Shown in pieces: positions 17,867 through 27,188 of a stretch of 64,000 bases of DNA. Made by a program: the position numbers and the translations under genes. The notes below the pieces were generated by a model. That model saw only the letters and a list, made by a program, of their open reading frames with translations, did not search any database and was not told the origin of the DNA. Numbering within the stretch: position 1 is the first letter of the stretch; every line of letters starts with the position of its first letter. The DNA is from Alphaproteobacteria bacterium (GTDB lineage: Bacteria; Pseudomonadota; Alphaproteobacteria; Rs-D84), in the NCBI GenBank assembly GCA_017650505.1, contig JAGCET010000042.1, forward strand, positions 11,411 through 75,410, read 5' to 3'.

Positions 17867-18165
17867 TCTACAACAATCCCTTTTACCCCGTACATTTTCC
17901 TTATCCTTTCACTAACCACTTACACTAACACTAACCACTAAAATTAGAACCGCCGTCGAATTTCGACAGGTCGGGGTGTTAGCAAATCACATCAAAGAAC
18001 GATTCCGCTGGACTTTATATATACTCCAACGGCACCCCGACACTATGTCGGGGGCACACAATAAAAGACGCCCGCAGCGTCCCAATTGCGCGGATGCGAC
18101 AAAGATATGTCGCCTTTGATGTGGGCCTGCTACAGCCCCGAATCAGATTCCCATCTGAATCGTTT
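17867..18165 (-). promoter_or_regulatory. Structured leader RNA, copy A
   Basis: This otherwise gene-free stretch is the upstream part of the leader of the 16894-17697 gene. Read on the minus strand it shows: a CCCCCGAC arm (18054-18047); a GTCGGGGTG arm (18041-18033); an 8-bp hairpin CCGTTGGA/TCCAGCGG (18032-18025 with 18012-18005) around a GTATATATAAAG loop; a short AATC/GATT hairpin; the closing arm CACCCCGAC (17978-17970); a GTCGAAATTCGAC hairpin (17967-17955); and a GTTAGTG tract (17940-17911). The first two and the third GC arms are mutually exclusive partners. Copy B is at 42985-43230. Confidence 0.7.
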
Positions 18166-18167
18166 TT

Positions 18168-18197
18168 ATTTTATCAAAAACAGATGTTTTTTTGCAA
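18168..18197 (-). promoter_or_regulatory. Promoter of structured leader copy A
   Basis: On the minus strand: TTGCAA (18197-18192), an 18-bp spacer, then TAAAAT (18173-18168). It lies just downstream of the terminator of the preceding gene and would give a leader of about 460 nt. Confidence 0.6.
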
Positions 18198-18200
18198 GTA

Positions 18201-18227
18201 TAAAATATCGGCAATTTCTGCCGATAT
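18201..18227 (-). terminator. Terminator of the 18242-19909 gene
   Basis: Minus-strand stem ATATCGGCA / TGCCGATAT (18227-18219 and 18213-18205) followed by TTTATA. Confidence 0.7.
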
Positions 18228-18241
18228 GTGTTGTTGTGAAC

Positions 18242-19909
18242 TTATAAAAATCTGTCTTTTGAATTCGCCTCTAGTTCATCCATAAAATTCAGAACATTTT
18301 GATTATTTGGCGCAACACATTTTTTCTCGTCTTTGTCGTATGTATATCCAGATTGTTTACACTCACAGGTCTGTTTATCATCTGATTGCTTAAGACCGCT
18401 TCTAGTACACCAGCATTGCTTTCCTAACGGCCCAGGGGTGCCACCGCTTGCTTCACAATTCACAATAAATTGTCTTTCTTCTTCTCTTTTTGCTTCTTTC
18501 TCTGCCTCTTTTTCTGCTTTTTTGTTCGCCTCTACATTGGCCTTGGTTGCAACCGATGTCGGCACGTTAAGCTCCAATTGTTTTGTTTCGCCGCCCATCA
18601 TGGAAGTCAAAACGTTCACATCTTTATTTTGTTCTGTTGCATTTTTGCGCACATTATCAACCGCAAGTTTTGCACCAATCCCGATACCAATACTGGTTAA
18701 ATCTTTTTCCGCTTTTGGTTTCGCCACCGGTGCCTCATCACACTTTAAATTGCCAATATTGTCACATTTCCAATATTTTCCGTCCGACATATCACTAACC
18801 GTCCAAGTTCCGCCAAGTTCACGACACCAATAACCAATTCCGGCCGCATTTTTTATTTGCGCTTCAAAGTTTCCACCGTGTGTAGGCGAAACCATTTGCC
18901 CCATATAGCCACTGTGCTTTTTTGCCGTTGCGCAAAAATCTTCCCTGCTAAGGCCGTATGAAACAACGGGATTTTCCAAAATTGCCCAATCAGGGGCAGA
19001 TTCAACCGTACCATTAAGCATTTGACGCCCCGAAGCCCCAAGTGTTATACGTCTTTTGGTATCGCATTTGCACTCTATGACCGTACCTGATGCAGAATAA
19101 CTGTGGCCATCACTGTCGGTGTATGATACAGACGCGCGTTTTTCGACCACTTGGCCATTTTCGCATTCGTTAAGGATTCTGGACTTTTGGGCATCGGCCG
19201 CCGGCACACCGTCAATAAATTCAAAACGTTCAACTTCGCCATTGCATTGCACTACATAGTTTGTATAGCGGGCAATTTCCATTACGTTATCAACCGTACC
19301 GACATTTTGCCCATGCTTTTCCGATGATTGTTCATTATTTGATTTTTTATCTTTGCACGAACACTTGGTCAGACCGTGGCCCGTTGCGTCCACACAAGTG
19401 TCGTCCCCACCATCAATCCATATTCCCGCACCATTATTGCATGGGCCACCAACCTTGCCACGTTGCACATCCAATTGTTCTTGCTTTACCACAAATATTT
19501 TATCAACGCATTGGCCGTTTTTGTATTCTTTATTCGTGTCTTTTTCGCATTCGGCGCGTGCATTTTCATATTGCAAATTAGAAATCTTGGAATTGATTTG
19601 CGACAATTCTGTTTCTTTCTTTTCCAACTTTTGATTTTTTTCGTCTATTTCATTCGACAACTTATTACTTTTGGACGCCAACGCAATATTACCACCGATT
19701 CCTACCGCGGTAAGGCCAATCGTAGAAAGCCCCGCAATCATAAAACCTTTCTTTTTACCTTCGCACTTTTCCAATTCTTCCATCTTGTGCTGCTTTTCAT
19801 CCAAAAGCTGCCTTATCTGCGCCGTCATATTTACCGCATGCACAGATTCCACCGCACCACAACATAATGCCGATATACATACCAAAGATACAGATTTTAT
19901 GAATTGCAT
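18242..19909 (-). CDS. Exported coiled-coil, Cys-rich protein
   Basis: A 555-residue exported protein. The ATG at 19909 follows GGGGGA and a TATAAT (19940-19935), and yields a clean signal peptide (~residues 1-26, 'SLVCISALCCG...SVHA'). A heptad-rich helix at ~30-55, a hydrophobic Gly-rich segment at ~58-78 (possible membrane anchor) and a second coiled coil at ~80-120 follow. A Cys-rich region covers ~125-330. Near ~430-460 lies a Lys/Glu/Ala-rich helix ('KKAEKEAEKEAKREEE'), and the C-terminus has an EGF-like Cys cluster ('CECKQSGYTYDKDEKKC'). Function unknown; a periplasmic or outer-envelope structural role is plausible. Confidence 0.65.
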   Translation of the reverse strand: MQFIKSVSLVCISALCCGAVESVHAVNMTAQIRQLLDEKQHKMEELEKCEGKKKGFMIAGLSTIGLTAVGIGGNIALASKSNKLSNEIDEKNQKLEKKETELSQINSKISNLQYENARAECEKDTNKEYKNGQCVDKIFVVKQEQLDVQRGKVGGPCNNGAGIWIDGGDDTCVDATGHGLTKCSCKDKKSNNEQSSEKHGQNVGTVDNVMEIARYTNYVVQCNGEVERFEFIDGVPAADAQKSRILNECENGQVVEKRASVSYTDSDGHSYSASGTVIECKCDTKRRITLGASGRQMLNGTVESAPDWAILENPVVSYGLSREDFCATAKKHSGYMGQMVSPTHGGNFEAQIKNAAGIGYWCRELGGTWTVSDMSDGKYWKCDNIGNLKCDEAPVAKPKAEKDLTSIGIGIGAKLAVDNVRKNATEQNKDVNVLTSMMGGETKQLELNVPTSVATKANVEANKKAEKEAEKEAKREEERQFIVNCEASGGTPGPLGKQCWCTRSGLKQSDDKQTCECKQSGYTYDKDEKKCVAPNNQNVLNFMDELEANSKDRFL

Positions 19910-19972
19910 AACTACATTCCCCCGTTTGGTGGGCATTATATCATAAAATCAGAAAAATTTATACTAAAAAAA

Positions 19973-21040
19973 TTATTCTGCGGTTTGTAATTCGGCGCGA
20001 ATTTTTGCCATATCGGCCGCACGTTCACGAATAACATTATTCAAATCTGCGCGTGTCATATCAACCGCATACTGAATCGCATTTGCAAATGCCAACGCAT
20101 CAGAATTTCCGTGTGTTTTTACCGCGAATCCATTCAATCCCAAGAAAGTCGCACCGGCATACGAACGCGGGTCAATTTTGTGTTTAAGGCGTTTGAAAAC
20201 ATGCACCAAAAAGAATGCACCAATTACCGCAAGAAAAGATTTTTTCATATTCTCGCTGATTACGCGTTTGATAAGTTTCGCCGTTCCTTCGACCGTTTTC
20301 AAAACTATATTTCCGGTGAATCCATCCGTCACAACAACCTGGACCCGGCCGGCACTTATATCTGTGGGTTCAATAAACCCAAGGTATTCGTACGGCAATT
20401 CCGCGCGGTGCGCCAACAACAGGTTGTTTATCTTTTGTAATGTTTCGTTGCCCTTGGTTTCTTCGGCACCAATATTTAACACGCCAAGTTTCGGTCGTGG
20501 CATTTTACCAATAACCTCGGCATAGACACCGCCCAGAATTGCAAAATCGAACAAATCACCGGCATCACATTGAACATTCGCACCCAAATCCAAAACAACA
20601 ACGCGCGAATCACCCGCACCCGACGGCAACATAGTCGTTATTGCCGGACGTGAAATACCATCGACGGTCTTTAACGCAAGTTTCGAAAGCGACATCAAAA
20701 CGCCGGTGTTGCCCGAACTGACCACCGCAGACGCGTTTCCTTCATGAACATCCCTTATTGCCATATACATCGAAGAATTTTGCGCATGGCGCACTACGTC
20801 GCGAATCTTGTCCGTGCCACGAATAACATCGGGGGCATTTATAATCGTTGAATTACGCGCAACACGCGAATACCGCGCAAGCATTTTACGCAAAACCGCC
20901 TCGTCCCCAAAGATGCGAAAGCCGACCGAACCTTCACCATGTTGATACAAGAATTGGTTTATACCGCCAAGGACCGCCCCAGGCCCCCGGTCGCCCCCCA
21001 TCGCATCGATCGCAATAATTTTTTTATCGTCGGACATCAT
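19973..21040 (-). CDS. plsX: Phosphate acyltransferase PlsX
   Basis: A 355-residue enzyme that makes acyl-phosphate from acyl-ACP at the start of phospholipid synthesis. Diagnostic segments are 'IAIDAMGGDRGPGAVLGG' at the N-terminus, 'VSSGNTGVLMSLSKLALK', 'NIGAEETKGNE' and 'VVTDGFTGNIVLKTVEG'. It is downstream of rpmF (61 nt) as in the conserved rpmF-plsX pair. Two adjacent ATG codons (21040, 21037) are equally possible starts and neither has a clear ribosome site, so translation may depend on the upstream gene. fabH, its usual next neighbour, is elsewhere in this window. Confidence 0.95.
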   Translation of the reverse strand: MMSDDKKIIAIDAMGGDRGPGAVLGGINQFLYQHGEGSVGFRIFGDEAVLRKMLARYSRVARNSTIINAPDVIRGTDKIRDVVRHAQNSSMYMAIRDVHEGNASAVVSSGNTGVLMSLSKLALKTVDGISRPAITTMLPSGAGDSRVVVLDLGANVQCDAGDLFDFAILGGVYAEVIGKMPRPKLGVLNIGAEETKGNETLQKINNLLLAHRAELPYEYLGFIEPTDISAGRVQVVVTDGFTGNIVLKTVEGTAKLIKRVISENMKKSFLAVIGAFFLVHVFKRLKHKIDPRSYAGATFLGLNGFAVKTHGNSDALAFANAIQYAVDMTRADLNNVIRERAADMAKIRAELQTAE

Positions 21041-21101
21041 ACATTAAAAATGCAGACCGGCACAAAGTATGCGCCAAATCTGCATCAAATTGTTGTTGTT
21101 A

Positions 21102-21251
21102 TTATTTTGCACCACAGGCCGGGCATACGTGATGCGGACGCTTTTTTTCGCCGCATGTTTTGCACACACTGCATGGCATAACCGACAATGCATCGTGTGA
21201 ACGACGTTGCGCGCTGCGTGCTTTACTTGTTTTACTTCTTGGTGTTGCCAT
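21102..21251 (-). CDS. rpmF: Ribosomal protein L32
   Basis: A 49-residue protein, MATPRSKTSKARSAQRRSH..., with the zinc-binding pattern CxxCxxCG...CPACG at the C-terminal half, typical of zinc-containing L32. The ATG at 21251 follows AAAAAAGGA. It starts the rpmF-plsX operon under a recognisable promoter. Confidence 0.95.
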   Translation of the reverse strand: MATPRSKTSKARSAQRRSHDALSVMPCSVCKTCGEKKRPHHVCPACGAK

Positions 21252-21278
21252 TTTATCTATCCTTTTTTCGTTCCCCAC

Positions 21279-21306
21279 ATTCTATTACAATATCGGCATT
21301 TTGCAA
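21279..21306 (-). promoter_or_regulatory. rpmF-plsX promoter
   Basis: On the minus strand: TTGCAA (21306-21301), a 16-bp spacer, then TAGAAT (21284-21279). The start site would be about 20 nt before the rpmF ATG. Confidence 0.7.
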
Positions 21307-21342
21307 GTAAAAAATTGTGGTTTCATGTTGCGATTGGTATTT

Positions 21343-21361
21343 TTGGCAGTTTATGCCAATT
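21343..21361 (-). terminator. Weak terminator of the 21363-22493 gene
   Basis: Minus-strand hairpin TTGGCA-TAAAC-TGCCAA just past the stop codon; only a short A/T tail follows, so termination may be partial. Confidence 0.4.
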
Positions 21362-21362
21362 G

Positions 21363-22493
21363 TTATCTACTACGCCCAATTTTACAAATTTTGTGCGCAT
21401 CATTCAGTTGGCGTTCAAGGATGTTCATATCAATTTTGTTTGGCAATGATACATCTATACGATTTTGTGCAACTGCAGCACGATTATTGTCATACATCAC
21501 ATGATTCCAATTTTCGACTTCACTGCTTACAATTATGGGTTTAAATTGTTTATATACCGGACAATCCTCTAAACTTGCATTACAATCACAACAAATATCA
21601 AAAGACGCAGGGTTATCAAATCGGACAAATGTAAACCTTCTGGATTGTGGTTGTACTTTTCCTCTAAAAACCAAACTATCTCTAACATCGTTCAACATTC
21701 CGTGATCAACTTCATTTGCCGAAACATTCGTACCACGTGTAAAAGACTCATAACAACGTTGCAAACTTGCAATACCATACTTCTCGGCATATGCTACATA
21801 GCACTTTTTACGCAACCCATCTGGGCAATCACTGTCCATTAAATAATGGATTGCGGAATTCATTCCCCAACATTCTTTGTGGTGCCAATGTGTTGCCGTT
21901 GCCATAAAGACATCAATAAAATCTTGTTCACTTAATTTATCATATTGCATCCATTTCAACGCACGATAATTTGTACGTGCCGCCAACCTGCAAATTTCTT
22001 TATATTTCCCTGGTTCTAAAAATTTAGGATCAACCAGCTCAATTTGTCTGGCATATACTGGACCTTTTGTATCATCAGTATTATTGCGCGCCAAATAATG
22101 TTCTGCACTGACGGCTATTTTCGCCAACTCAAAGTATGTTTTTTGGGTCAAATTATGTTCGATTGGTTTTACCAAAACAAAAAGTCTGCCTTCACGTGAT
22201 AACGGGGTTTTGAAAATACGAATATATTGTTCGTTGTTAATGCCATATTTCACAGGATCAACAAATACAATATTTTCATGTGCAAAGATGTTCGTATCAG
22301 TACAATTCATAAAATCTTCGCAAATTTCGGTATATGTTTCTGCATCTACTATCCCAAGAATATCCATTATTTGCATGTATGAACTTAAATTATGACCTTG
22401 TCTTACTGCATCTTCTATCGATTTTCTGTGCTCTTCACGTGCTTTTTCACGCATAATTCTTTGCAAGGGGCTTTCGTAGTGATTCATAGGCAT
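21363..22493 (-). CDS. Hypothetical protein with helical repeats
   Basis: A 376-residue protein without signal peptide or membrane segment. The middle shows recurring motifs of the form 'Y.EI...A', for example 'TYTEICEDFMNC', 'TYFELAKIAVSA', 'KYKEICRLAA' and 'DFIDVFMATA', spaced about 30-50 residues apart, suggesting short alpha-helical repeats. A Cys cluster ('FDICCDCNASLEDCPVY') near residue 310 may bind a metal. AAAAGGA precedes the ATG. It has its own promoter. Its composition resembles the unknown genes of the tRNA-Glu array rather than the core genes around it. No family recognised. Confidence 0.6.
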   Translation of the reverse strand: MPMNHYESPLQRIMREKAREEHRKSIEDAVRQGHNLSSYMQIMDILGIVDAETYTEICEDFMNCTDTNIFAHENIVFVDPVKYGINNEQYIRIFKTPLSREGRLFVLVKPIEHNLTQKTYFELAKIAVSAEHYLARNNTDDTKGPVYARQIELVDPKFLEPGKYKEICRLAARTNYRALKWMQYDKLSEQDFIDVFMATATHWHHKECWGMNSAIHYLMDSDCPDGLRKKCYVAYAEKYGIASLQRCYESFTRGTNVSANEVDHGMLNDVRDSLVFRGKVQPQSRRFTFVRFDNPASFDICCDCNASLEDCPVYKQFKPIIVSSEVENWNHVMYDNNRAAVAQNRIDVSLPNKIDMNILERQLNDAHKICKIGRSR

Positions 22494-22555
22494 TTTTTAT
22501 CCTTTTTATTTAACTAATAACACTCTCTGCTCCTGATATTTCCGCTTTTTATAAA

Positions 22556-22583
22556 GAACTATTACAAATTCACGCAATGTCAA
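22556..22583 (-). promoter_or_regulatory. Promoter of the 21363-22493 gene
   Basis: On the minus strand: a consensus TTGACA (22583-22578), a 16-bp spacer and TAGTTC (22561-22556). Confidence 0.55.
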
Positions 22584-22590
22584 TATATTT

Positions 22591-22989
22591 TTAATCACTT
22601 ATCACTTTGGCGACGAACATACCGTGATTGTGCATAAGGCCGATTACCGCGCTATGGTCGTCCAACCCAAGGTAGAATTTATACCCGTCTGATTCCAATT
22701 CTTTGATTTTCGCCAATTTATATTCCGCGGTTGTTCCGGGATAATCATGCGGTTTACAAAATACAATTTTCTTAATGTTTGGCAACAATCCGTCGATAAA
22801 TGCTTCCACCTTGGCCTGACCCATGGCCCAGCGGCCGGTAATAAAGACAATCGTAAAATCGCGTCCCAACGTTTCCAAAACGCGTATCATATTTTGGTTC
22901 GGTTCGCCGAAACGGTCATAATCTGCAATGGCCCATTTCTTGCTGACCACGCCATCTATATCACAAAAAATCGCAGGTTTGGTGTTCAT
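22591..22989 (-). CDS. Small HAD-superfamily phosphatase-like protein
   Basis: A 132-residue protein with HAD motif I 'FCDIDGVV' (nucleophile Asp at residue 10, acid/base Asp at 12), motif II Thr in 'FITGRW', a Lys in 'VFCKPHDYPG' and a C-terminal acidic pair 'GLDDHS'. This is the minimal cap-less HAD fold seen in polynucleotide 3'-phosphatase-like and other small phosphatases; the substrate cannot be told. There is no ribosome site before the ATG; the upstream 75 bases are filled by a GTTAGTG repeat tract. It is downstream of rpoC on the same strand and may be read from that operon. Confidence 0.75.
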   Translation of the reverse strand: MNTKPAIFCDIDGVVSKKWAIADYDRFGEPNQNMIRVLETLGRDFTIVFITGRWAMGQAKVEAFIDGLLPNIKKIVFCKPHDYPGTTAEYKLAKIKELESDGYKFYLGLDDHSAVIGLMHNHGMFVAKVISD

Positions 22990-22994
22990 TGGGG

Positions 22995-23054
22995 ATAGTG
23001 TTAGTGATAGTGGCTAGTGTTAGTGGTTAGTGAGAATATTCACTAACCACCAAC
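22995..23054. repeat. GTTAGTG repeat tract with long hairpin
   Basis: Five tandem-like variants of (T)TAGTG(G/T) lead into a 15-bp near-perfect hairpin, GTTAGTGGTTAGTGA / TCACTAACCACCAAC, with T-run TTTTTT (23055-23060) on the plus side. It lies between rpoC and the HAD gene. Similar tracts occur at 17911-17940, 27189-27287 and 43194-43226. Confidence 0.7.
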
Positions 23055-23062
23055 TTTTTTAT

Positions 23063-26000
23063 TTACAAATCCAACAATTGTTGATTTTCGCCACCTTCGC
23101 GTGCCAATTTTTCTGCCCGCTCTTCGGCCTTGGCAATTTCGCGAACACGGCGGACGTATGCGCCCGTTCCAATCGGAATCAAACGACCAACAATAAGGTT
23201 TTCGTTTATACCAACCAATTTATCGGTTGCACCGTTGATTGCCGCATCAACCAAGACCTTGGTAGTCTGTTGGAACGACGCGTTGGATATGAACGAACGT
23301 GTGGTAAGCGAGGCACGGGTAAGTCCAACCAAAACCTGGGACGCGACCGCCGGACGACCACCATCGTGCACAACACGCGCATTTTCTTCTTCGAAATCGA
23401 CACGGTCAACAACATGCCCCATAAGGAATCCTGTATCGCCCGGGTCGGTGATTTCTACACGACGCGTCATTTCGCGAATCAAAATTTCAATATGCTTGTC
23501 GTTGATGGACACACCCTGCAAACGATATACCTGTTGAATTTGTTCGACCATAAATGTCGCCAATGCCTTTTGTCCCAAAATGCGCAAGATGTCTTGGGGT
23601 ACCGGATCACCATCGACCAATTTGTCGGCCTTTTTCACGACATCGCCACTGCGCACCAACAAATTCGTTCCCTTTGGCACCGCATATTCAACCGGCGCAG
23701 TTCCATCATCGGGTTCAATGCGAACGATGATTTTGGATTTTGCATCTTCTAATTCAACCGTTCCGTCAATTTCCGCCAATAATGCCGGGTTAGATGGACG
23801 ACGAACCTCTAGCAATTCTTCGACGCGCGGCAAACCACCGGTAATATCGCCTGTACGCTTTGCCTGGACCGGAATGCGTGCCAAAACATCGCCCGCCGAA
23901 ACAGTTGCACCATTGGCAACATTCAACACCGAATGTATCGGCAACAGGTATTCTGCAATCTTTTTCCCACCCAACGACAATATATCGCCGTTTTCGTTGA
24001 CCAAACGGATTGCCGGTTGCAATGCCTTTTTGGTGTTTGTCTTCCAATTTATAACCTTGCGCGAAACGATACCGGTTGTTGGGTCAACTTCTTCTTGGAA
24101 CGAAACGTTTTCGACCAAATCGTTAAAGTTCACTATACCATCTTTTTCCGCCAAAATCGTGTTGGAATATGGATCCCATTCTGCAACCTTGGCCCCTTTG
24201 TCCACGGTATCACCATCGTTCACAATCAACATAGATGCGTATGGCAGACCACAACTGAATAATTCTTCACCCTTTGGCGATACAACCGCGATTTTACCAT
24301 TCCGCGACAGGACGACAACGCGACCCGCAGAATTCTTGATCGTGTTCACACCATTCAGTTTGATTGTACCGGCAACTGGAACCTCGATATAATGGCTTTC
24401 GGCACCACCGGACGCAATACCACCAATGTGGAATGTACGCAATGTCAACTGGGTTCCCGGTTCACCAATGGATTGACCGGCAACAACACCGACCGCTTCG
24501 CCAACATGTACCAAAGATTGACGCGACAAATCCATACCATAGCACTTTGCACACAGACCATCGCTGCAACATGTCAAAACACTGCGCACATCGACACTCG
24601 GCAGGCCAGATTCGTTAATCTTGCGTGCGGCAACCTTGGTCACCAATTCGCCGGCCGGAACGATAACTTCCTTGGTAATCGGATGCACGATATCATGTGC
24701 CGCGGTACGTCCCAAAACGACATCACCCAATGGCACGGACAGTGTGCTGCCCTGGTATACGGGTTTTGCAGTAATAAATTCTGTTGTGCCGCAGTCATGT
24801 TCAGTAATAACCGTATTCAACGCCAAATCGACCAAACGACGTGTCAGATAACCCGCCTGGGCCGTTTTCAACGCGGTATCAGACAGACCCTTGCGCGCAC
24901 CGTGGGTTGATGTAAAGTATTCCGCCATTGTCAAACCTTCTTTAAAGTTCGAAATAATCGGAACTTCGATAATCGAACCATCGGGCTTTGACATCATACC
25001 GCGCATACCCGCCAACTGTTGAATCTGGTTTTTGGAACCACGGGCCTTGGAATCCGCCATCATATAGATAGAATTCCAATTATCACCGGTGGACCGACCC
25101 AATGCCGCATACGCGATCTTACCAAGGTCTTCGGTCGTTTTCTGCCACATATCAATCAGTTTGTTATAGCGTTCACCACTTGACAACAAACCGTTTTGAT
25201 ATTGGTCTTCGATATCGGCCGCGGCCTTTTCTGCGGCGGCAATCATTTGTTCTTTTTCCGCCGGAATGACAACGTCATCAAACCCAATGGAAATACCACT
25301 GCGTGCCGCCTGTTCAAATCCGGTGTTCTTTAACGCATCGGCCAACAGAATCATCGCCTTGTCCCCGCAACGTTCGTATGTGACGGACAACAGGTGTTCA
25401 ATATCGCCACGGCCCATAACCTTGTTCACCAAATCGAACGGCATATTATCAGATTTCGGCAACAATTGACCAATTATCATACGACCCGCGGTTGTTTTAT
25501 AATTTTTACCGTTGATACGCGCAATAATCGGCGTGTGCAAAGTAATAGTCTTGTTTTCCAATGCCAATTCTACTTCGTCCATTCCACTGAAGCGTGGCGA
25601 TTTTTCGGTATGTTCGCCATTTATCAGTGAAATGTAGTAAATACCCAAAACCATGTCTTGCGACGGCACGGTCATTGGTTCACCATTCGCCGGAGACAAA
25701 ATGTTATTGGTCGACAGCATAAGCGTACGTGCCTCTAACTGAGCTTCCAAAGAAATTGGAACATGGACCGCCATTTGGTCACCGTCAAAGTCCGCATTGA
25801 ATCCTTTACAGACCAATGGGTGCAGACGAATTGCCTTGCCTTCAATCAAGACCGGTTCAAATGCCAATAACGACAACCGGTGCAAAGACGGTGCGCGGTT
25901 CAACAATACCGGATGTTCATGAATAACCTTTTCCAAGATTTCCCAAACGATGTCTTCACCATTATCGACCATTTTACGTGCTGTCTTTAATGTGTTGGCA

Positions 26001-27172
26001 TAATCGCCCGCCATCAAACGTGCAAACACAAACGGTTTGAACAACTCCAATGCCATGGCCTTGGGCAAACCAACCTGGTGCATCTTTAGTGATGGCCCCG
26101 ACACAATCACACTGCGCCCAGAATAATCCACACGTTTACCCAACATATTCATACGGAAACGTCCGGATTTACCACGCAAAGAGCCCGACAAAGATTTTAA
26201 CGGACGACGATTTTGTGATACCATCGGACGCGCCTTGTGTTCATTATCGAACAAAGAATCAACTGCTTCTTGCAACATACGTTTTTCGTTGCGAACAATG
26301 ATTTCTGGTGCGTGCATTTCCATAAACCGTTTCAAACGATTATTACGGATGATAACACGACGATACAAATCGTTCAAATCAGACGCCGCGACATGACCCG
26401 CATCCAATGTCACCAACGGACGCATATCTGGGGGAATAACCGGGATAATATCCGGCAACATCCATTGTGGTTCGGTTTTTGATTCCAAAAATGCTTCAAC
26501 CAATTTTAATTGTTTGATAATAGACTTACGTGTTGCTTCGGATTTGGTCTCCGCCAATTTTGCACGCAGACGTGTTCTTTCGTCACCCATATCAAGGTTT
26601 GCGATAATGCTGCGTACACCTTCGGCGCCAATTCCGACACGGAACGCGTCCGGACCAAATTCTTCCACCGCGGCACGATATTCATCTTCGCTGATTACGT
26701 CATATTGTTTCAGGTTGGTTAAACCTGGTTCAATAACAATATATGCATCGTACGATATAACCTGGTCCAATTTCTTTTGTGAAAGTCCATTTAACAAAGT
26801 GGCAATTTTACCTTCGCGCAAGAACCAAGTGTGTGCAACTGGCATTGCCAATTTAATATGCCCCATACGTTCACGACGGACAGACGATGGTCCAACTTCG
26901 ACCCCGCAACGTTCACAGATAATTCCACGGAATTTAATTCTTTTGTATTTTCCGCATGCACATTCGTAATCTTTGACCGGGCCAAAAATCTTTTGGCAAA
27001 ACAGACCGTCCGCTTCGGGTTTTAACGAATGATAATTTATGGTTTCTGGCTTTGTGACCTCGCCATGTGACCAAGAAAGAATTTCTTCTGGCGATGCAAT
27101 TGTGACACGTAATGCATCAAACTGTTCCTTGGTTTCAATCTGTCCAAATATCTTTTGCAACATATTTGCCAT
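23063..27172 (-). CDS. rpoC: RNA polymerase subunit beta'
   Basis: The 1369-residue beta' subunit. The N-terminal zinc-binding cysteines C71/C73/C86/C89 ('CACGKYKRIK...CERCG') are intact. The catalytic Mg-binding loop 'NADFDGDQMAVH', the bridge-helix/trigger-loop region ('LTLRTFHIGG') and the second zinc site ('TCCSDGLCAKCYGM') are all present. Length is usual for alphaproteobacteria. AAGGAGA precedes the ATG. It lies 112 nt downstream of rpoB, and that gap is filled by a GTTAGTG repeat hairpin, which is unusual within this operon. Confidence 0.99.
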   Translation of the reverse strand: MANMLQKIFGQIETKEQFDALRVTIASPEEILSWSHGEVTKPETINYHSLKPEADGLFCQKIFGPVKDYECACGKYKRIKFRGIICERCGVEVGPSSVRRERMGHIKLAMPVAHTWFLREGKIATLLNGLSQKKLDQVISYDAYIVIEPGLTNLKQYDVISEDEYRAAVEEFGPDAFRVGIGAEGVRSIIANLDMGDERTRLRAKLAETKSEATRKSIIKQLKLVEAFLESKTEPQWMLPDIIPVIPPDMRPLVTLDAGHVAASDLNDLYRRVIIRNNRLKRFMEMHAPEIIVRNEKRMLQEAVDSLFDNEHKARPMVSQNRRPLKSLSGSLRGKSGRFRMNMLGKRVDYSGRSVIVSGPSLKMHQVGLPKAMALELFKPFVFARLMAGDYANTLKTARKMVDNGEDIVWEILEKVIHEHPVLLNRAPSLHRLSLLAFEPVLIEGKAIRLHPLVCKGFNADFDGDQMAVHVPISLEAQLEARTLMLSTNNILSPANGEPMTVPSQDMVLGIYYISLINGEHTEKSPRFSGMDEVELALENKTITLHTPIIARINGKNYKTTAGRMIIGQLLPKSDNMPFDLVNKVMGRGDIEHLLSVTYERCGDKAMILLADALKNTGFEQAARSGISIGFDDVVIPAEKEQMIAAAEKAAADIEDQYQNGLLSSGERYNKLIDMWQKTTEDLGKIAYAALGRSTGDNWNSIYMMADSKARGSKNQIQQLAGMRGMMSKPDGSIIEVPIISNFKEGLTMAEYFTSTHGARKGLSDTALKTAQAGYLTRRLVDLALNTVITEHDCGTTEFITAKPVYQGSTLSVPLGDVVLGRTAAHDIVHPITKEVIVPAGELVTKVAARKINESGLPSVDVRSVLTCCSDGLCAKCYGMDLSRQSLVHVGEAVGVVAGQSIGEPGTQLTLRTFHIGGIASGGAESHYIEVPVAGTIKLNGVNTIKNSAGRVVVLSRNGKIAVVSPKGEELFSCGLPYASMLIVNDGDTVDKGAKVAEWDPYSNTILAEKDGIVNFNDLVENVSFQEEVDPTTGIVSRKVINWKTNTKKALQPAIRLVNENGDILSLGGKKIAEYLLPIHSVLNVANGATVSAGDVLARIPVQAKRTGDITGGLPRVEELLEVRRPSNPALLAEIDGTVELEDAKSKIIVRIEPDDGTAPVEYAVPKGTNLLVRSGDVVKKADKLVDGDPVPQDILRILGQKALATFMVEQIQQVYRLQGVSINDKHIEILIREMTRRVEITDPGDTGFLMGHVVDRVDFEEENARVVHDGGRPAVASQVLVGLTRASLTTRSFISNASFQQTTKVLVDAAINGATDKLVGINENLIVGRLIPIGTGAYVRRVREIAKAEERAEKLAREGGENQQLLDL

Positions 27173-27188
27173 ATCTATAGTCTCCTTA

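Noticed and set aside
22995..23054. CRISPR-like or telomere-like repeats
   Set aside because: The GTTAGTG units are too short, have no spacers of uniform length, and no cas genes are present.
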